A DNA stretch of 15,766 nt from Bacillota bacterium (GTDB lineage Bacteria > Bacillota_A > Clostridia > Tissierellales > Peptoniphilaceae). The translations under genes and the position numbers were made by a program. The stretch is taken from NCBI GenBank assembly GCA_023443045.1, contig JAEZWK010000007.1:1-15766 (forward strand). The letters are read 5' to 3'. Shown here piece by piece: positions 13,885 through 15,766 of this stretch (the first letter of the stretch is position 1; each line of letters opens with the position of its first letter). The notes under the pieces are model-generated. The model was not told the origin of the DNA. It did no database searches and saw only the letters and a program-made list of their open reading frames with translations.

Positions 13885-15348
13885 ATGAGAAAATTACAAA
13901 ATTTAGGTAAAGCTCTTATGAACCCAGTTGCGGTATTACCACTAGCTGCTCTTATGCTAGGATTTGGTTATTTCTTGGACCCAACTTATGGATCAGAAAA
14001 TGCAATCGCTGCGTTTCTAATCAAAGCTGGTGGAGCTGTAGTTGATAACCTACCACTATTATTTGCAGTAGGTGTAGCATATGGACTAAGTAAAGATCAC
14101 AATGGTGCAGCTGCTCTATCTGGACTTGTAGCTATGTTAGTATTAACAACATTATTATCAGAAGGATCAGTAGGACTAATAAGATCTGGCGGAGAAGTTT
14201 TACCAACTGAAGGTTTCGGAAAAATCAACAATGCTTTTACAGGAATTATTTCTGGTATCGTGGCATCTATCGTGTATAACAAATTCCACGACAAAAAATT
14301 GCCAGATGCACTTGCTTTCTTCTCAGGAAGAAGAATGGTTCCTATCATTACAAGCTTTGCAATGATTTTGATATCAGTTATACTATACTTTGCATGGCCA
14401 CTAATCTACGGAGGATTAGTAGTATTTGGTGAATCCATCCAAAAATTAGGAGCTTGGGGAGCTGGTATATTCGGATTCTTCAACAGACTTTTGATCCCAA
14501 CAGGATTACACCACGCATTAAATGCAGTATTCTGGTTTGATATTGCTGGAATCGATGACTTAAACAACTTCATCCAATCAGCAGCAAGACTACAACAACC
14601 TGATCTATATCCTAATGTAGTAAAAGGTGTAACAGGAATTTACCAAGCTGGTTACTTCCCAATCATGATGGGTGGTCTACTAGGTGCAGCACTTGCAATG
14701 TATCACACAGCAAAACCTGAAAAGAAAAAAATCGCTGGAAGTCTATTATTATCAGCAGCTCTAGCATCATTCTTCTCAGGAGTTACAGAAGTTATTGAAT
14801 TTTCATTTGTATTCTTAGCACCAGGATTATACCTAATCCACGCATTATTAACCGCATCATCTATGATTGTTGCAGCATTACTAAAAGCAACAGCTGGATT
14901 TGGATTCTCTGCAGGATTTTTCGATTTCCTATTATCAATCAATAACCCAATCGCTAACAACATTTGGTATTTACCAGTTATGATGGTAGCATACTTTGTA
15001 ATCTACTATGCATTATTTAGATTCTTCATCGTAAAATTCAACCTAAAAACTCCAGGACGTGAAGATGATGCATCAGAAGACGAAGGAATTGAATTATCTA
15101 AAGATACCAACTACACAGAAATGGCAAAAACCATTTTAGCAGGACTAGGTGGCAAAGAAAATATCGACACATTGGATTATTGTATAACCAGACTAAGAAT
15201 CAATGTAAAAGATAACACTCTAGTAAACGAAAAACAAATCAAATCTGCAGGAGTATCAGGACTAATCAGACCTTCACAAAAAGGTGTACACATAATAATT
15301 GGTCAACAAGTACAATTTGTATTTGATGAACTAAAAAAATTAATCTAA
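13885..15348 (+). CDS. nagE: PTS EIICB component, N-acetylglucosamine type
   Basis: A 487-residue EIICB protein that transports and phosphorylates N-acetylglucosamine (glucose-type family). The EIIC part starts LGKALMNPVAVLPLAALMLGF and contains about ten membrane segments plus KLPDALAFFSGRRMVPI, GFFNRLLIPTGLHHALN, FPIMMGGLLGAALAMY and GVTEVIEFSFVFLAP. These match the order and wording of E. coli NagE rather than PtsG. FNLKTPGRED leads to the EIIB domain, whose phospho-cysteine is Cys433 in LDYCITRLR. The start at 13885 has AAAGGAGGA 5 bases upstream; an in-frame ATG at 13843 lies inside the promoter. E. coli NagE has EIIA fused at the C-terminus; here EIIA is the next, separate gene. Divergent nagA supports the GlcNAc assignment. 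Confidence 0.92.
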   Translation: MRKLQNLGKALMNPVAVLPLAALMLGFGYFLDPTYGSENAIAAFLIKAGGAVVDNLPLLFAVGVAYGLSKDHNGAAALSGLVAMLVLTTLLSEGSVGLIRSGGEVLPTEGFGKINNAFTGIISGIVASIVYNKFHDKKLPDALAFFSGRRMVPIITSFAMILISVILYFAWPLIYGGLVVFGESIQKLGAWGAGIFGFFNRLLIPTGLHHALNAVFWFDIAGIDDLNNFIQSAARLQQPDLYPNVVKGVTGIYQAGYFPIMMGGLLGAALAMYHTAKPEKKKIAGSLLLSAALASFFSGVTEVIEFSFVFLAPGLYLIHALLTASSMIVAALLKATAGFGFSAGFFDFLLSINNPIANNIWYLPVMMVAYFVIYYALFRFFIVKFNLKTPGREDDASEDEGIELSKDTNYTEMAKTILAGLGGKENIDTLDYCITRLRINVKDNTLVNEKQIKSAGVSGLIRPSQKGVHIIIGQQVQFVFDELKKLI

Positions 15349-15351
15349 AAT

Positions 15352-15369
15352 AAGGGGGAAACCCCTTTT
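15352..15369 (+). terminator. Intercistronic hairpin between EIICB and EIIA genes
   Basis: AAGGGG, a GAAA tetraloop and CCCCTT form a 6-bp GC-rich stem starting just after the EIICB stop codon, followed by only TTTA. The short T run argues for a weak terminator or an mRNA processing/stability element that lowers EIIA relative to EIICB, not a full stop. The EIIA ribosome binding site GGAGGG follows 5 bases later. Confidence 0.6.
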
Positions 15370-15383
15370 ACATAGGAGGGTGT

Positions 15384-15766
15384 ATGTTTTCATTTTTAAA
15401 AAAGAAAAAAGTATTATTAAGCCCAATGAGTGGAAAAGTAGTGGATATAACAGAATTAGACGATCCAGTATTTAGCGGAAAAATGGTAGGAGATGGAGTA
15501 GGTATCATCCCCGAAGACGGAGAAGTATTATCACCTGTAGATGGTGAAATCGTACAAATCTTTGAAACTGGTCACGCAGTCGGAATAAAATCTGACGACG
15601 TAGAAATACTCATCCACGTAGGTATGGATACTGTAGAACTAAAAGGAGAGGGATTTACGAAACACGTAAACGTGGGAGATAAAGTAAAAGCTGGAGATAA
15701 ACTGATAACTGCAGATTTGGAAATAATAAAATCTCACGGTAAAAAAGTGGATACCCCGGTAGTAAT
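15384..15766 (+). CDS. PTS EIIA component, glucose/GlcNAc type (cut by window edge)
   Basis: An open frame of 127 codons starts at an ATG 3 bases after AGGAGGG and runs off the window. It has the EIIA-Glc fold signatures: LLSPMSGKVVDI near residue 11, then VFSGKMVGDGVGIIPEDG, then VDGEIVQIFETGHAVGIKS with the first active-site His in TGHAVGI, then ILIHVGMDTVEL with the phosphorylated His. It accepts phosphate from HPr and donates it to the EIIB cysteine of the preceding gene. About 30 residues are probably missing compared with a usual 155-165-residue EIIA. It is called crr in many genomes; whether it also has a regulatory role is not visible. Confidence 0.92.
   Translation, partial: MFSFLKKKKVLLSPMSGKVVDITELDDPVFSGKMVGDGVGIIPEDGEVLSPVDGEIVQIFETGHAVGIKSDDVEILIHVGMDTVELKGEGFTKHVNVGDKVKAGDKLITADLEIIKSHGKKVDTPVV

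Noticed and set aside
1..15766. CRISPR array, tRNA/rRNA genes, insertion sequences, toxin-antitoxin or phage genes
   Set aside because: No regularly spaced repeats, cloverleaf-like segments, transposase or integrase motifs or flanking target duplications were seen on either strand.

Overview
The window is AT-rich Gram-positive DNA with compact operons, strong AGGAGG-type ribosome binding sites and short rho-independent terminators. Gene content (a TroABCD-type metal transporter with a DtxR-family regulator, a Thermoanaerobacter/Clostridium-type NADP-dependent secondary alcohol dehydrogenase, a COG0523 GTPase, and a split GlcNAc-type PTS) suggests a low-GC anaerobic Firmicute, perhaps of the Clostridia/Tissierellia (Peptoniphilaceae-like). 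That placement is inference from gene content and base composition; there is no rRNA gene here to settle it.

Layout. Positions 1-912 (minus) hold the N-terminal 304 codons of a secreted surface protein. Its own promoter carries an A15 tract upstream and a 16-bp palindrome just downstream. Next, all on the minus strand: a COG0523 GTPase (1243-2172), a zinc-dependent secondary alcohol dehydrogenase (2206-3264), a TrmR-like tRNA O-methyltransferase (3436-4053), and a GNAT acetyltransferase / NatA-type ATPase / NatB-type permease operon (6613 down to 4085). A metal-uptake operon follows, read troA-troB-troC-troD-dtxR (10927 down to 6650). It starts from a near-consensus promoter overlapped by a perfect 14-bp TTAGGTTAACCTAA palindrome, the expected kind of site for the regulator encoded at the operon's end. 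Upstream lies nagA-ptsI (13710 down to 11006, minus). Across a divergent promoter region, a GlcNAc-type EIICB gene (13885-15348) and an EIIA gene (15384 to the window edge, truncated) run on the plus strand.

How the genes work together. The amino-sugar block would import and phosphorylate N-acetylglucosamine (EI to HPr to EIIA to EIICB; HPr is not in the window) and deacetylate the product (NagA). The metal block would take up Mn, Zn or Fe through a lipoprotein, ATPase and two permeases, with feedback by the DtxR protein. The GNAT-NatAB operon and TrmR look like housekeeping or stress functions.

Most of the window is recognisable biology, and I do not see an undescribed multi-gene defence or mobile system. 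The points most worth checking are: the homopolymer upstream of the surface-protein promoter; a consensus promoter that abuts the GNAT start codon (predicted leaderless mRNA); a DtxR-family protein with substitutions in its usual primary metal site; a permease fused to a winged-helix-like domain next to that regulator; two terminators that overlap stop codons with the next gene starting immediately afterwards; and a ptsI gene of reduced length inside the nagA operon.
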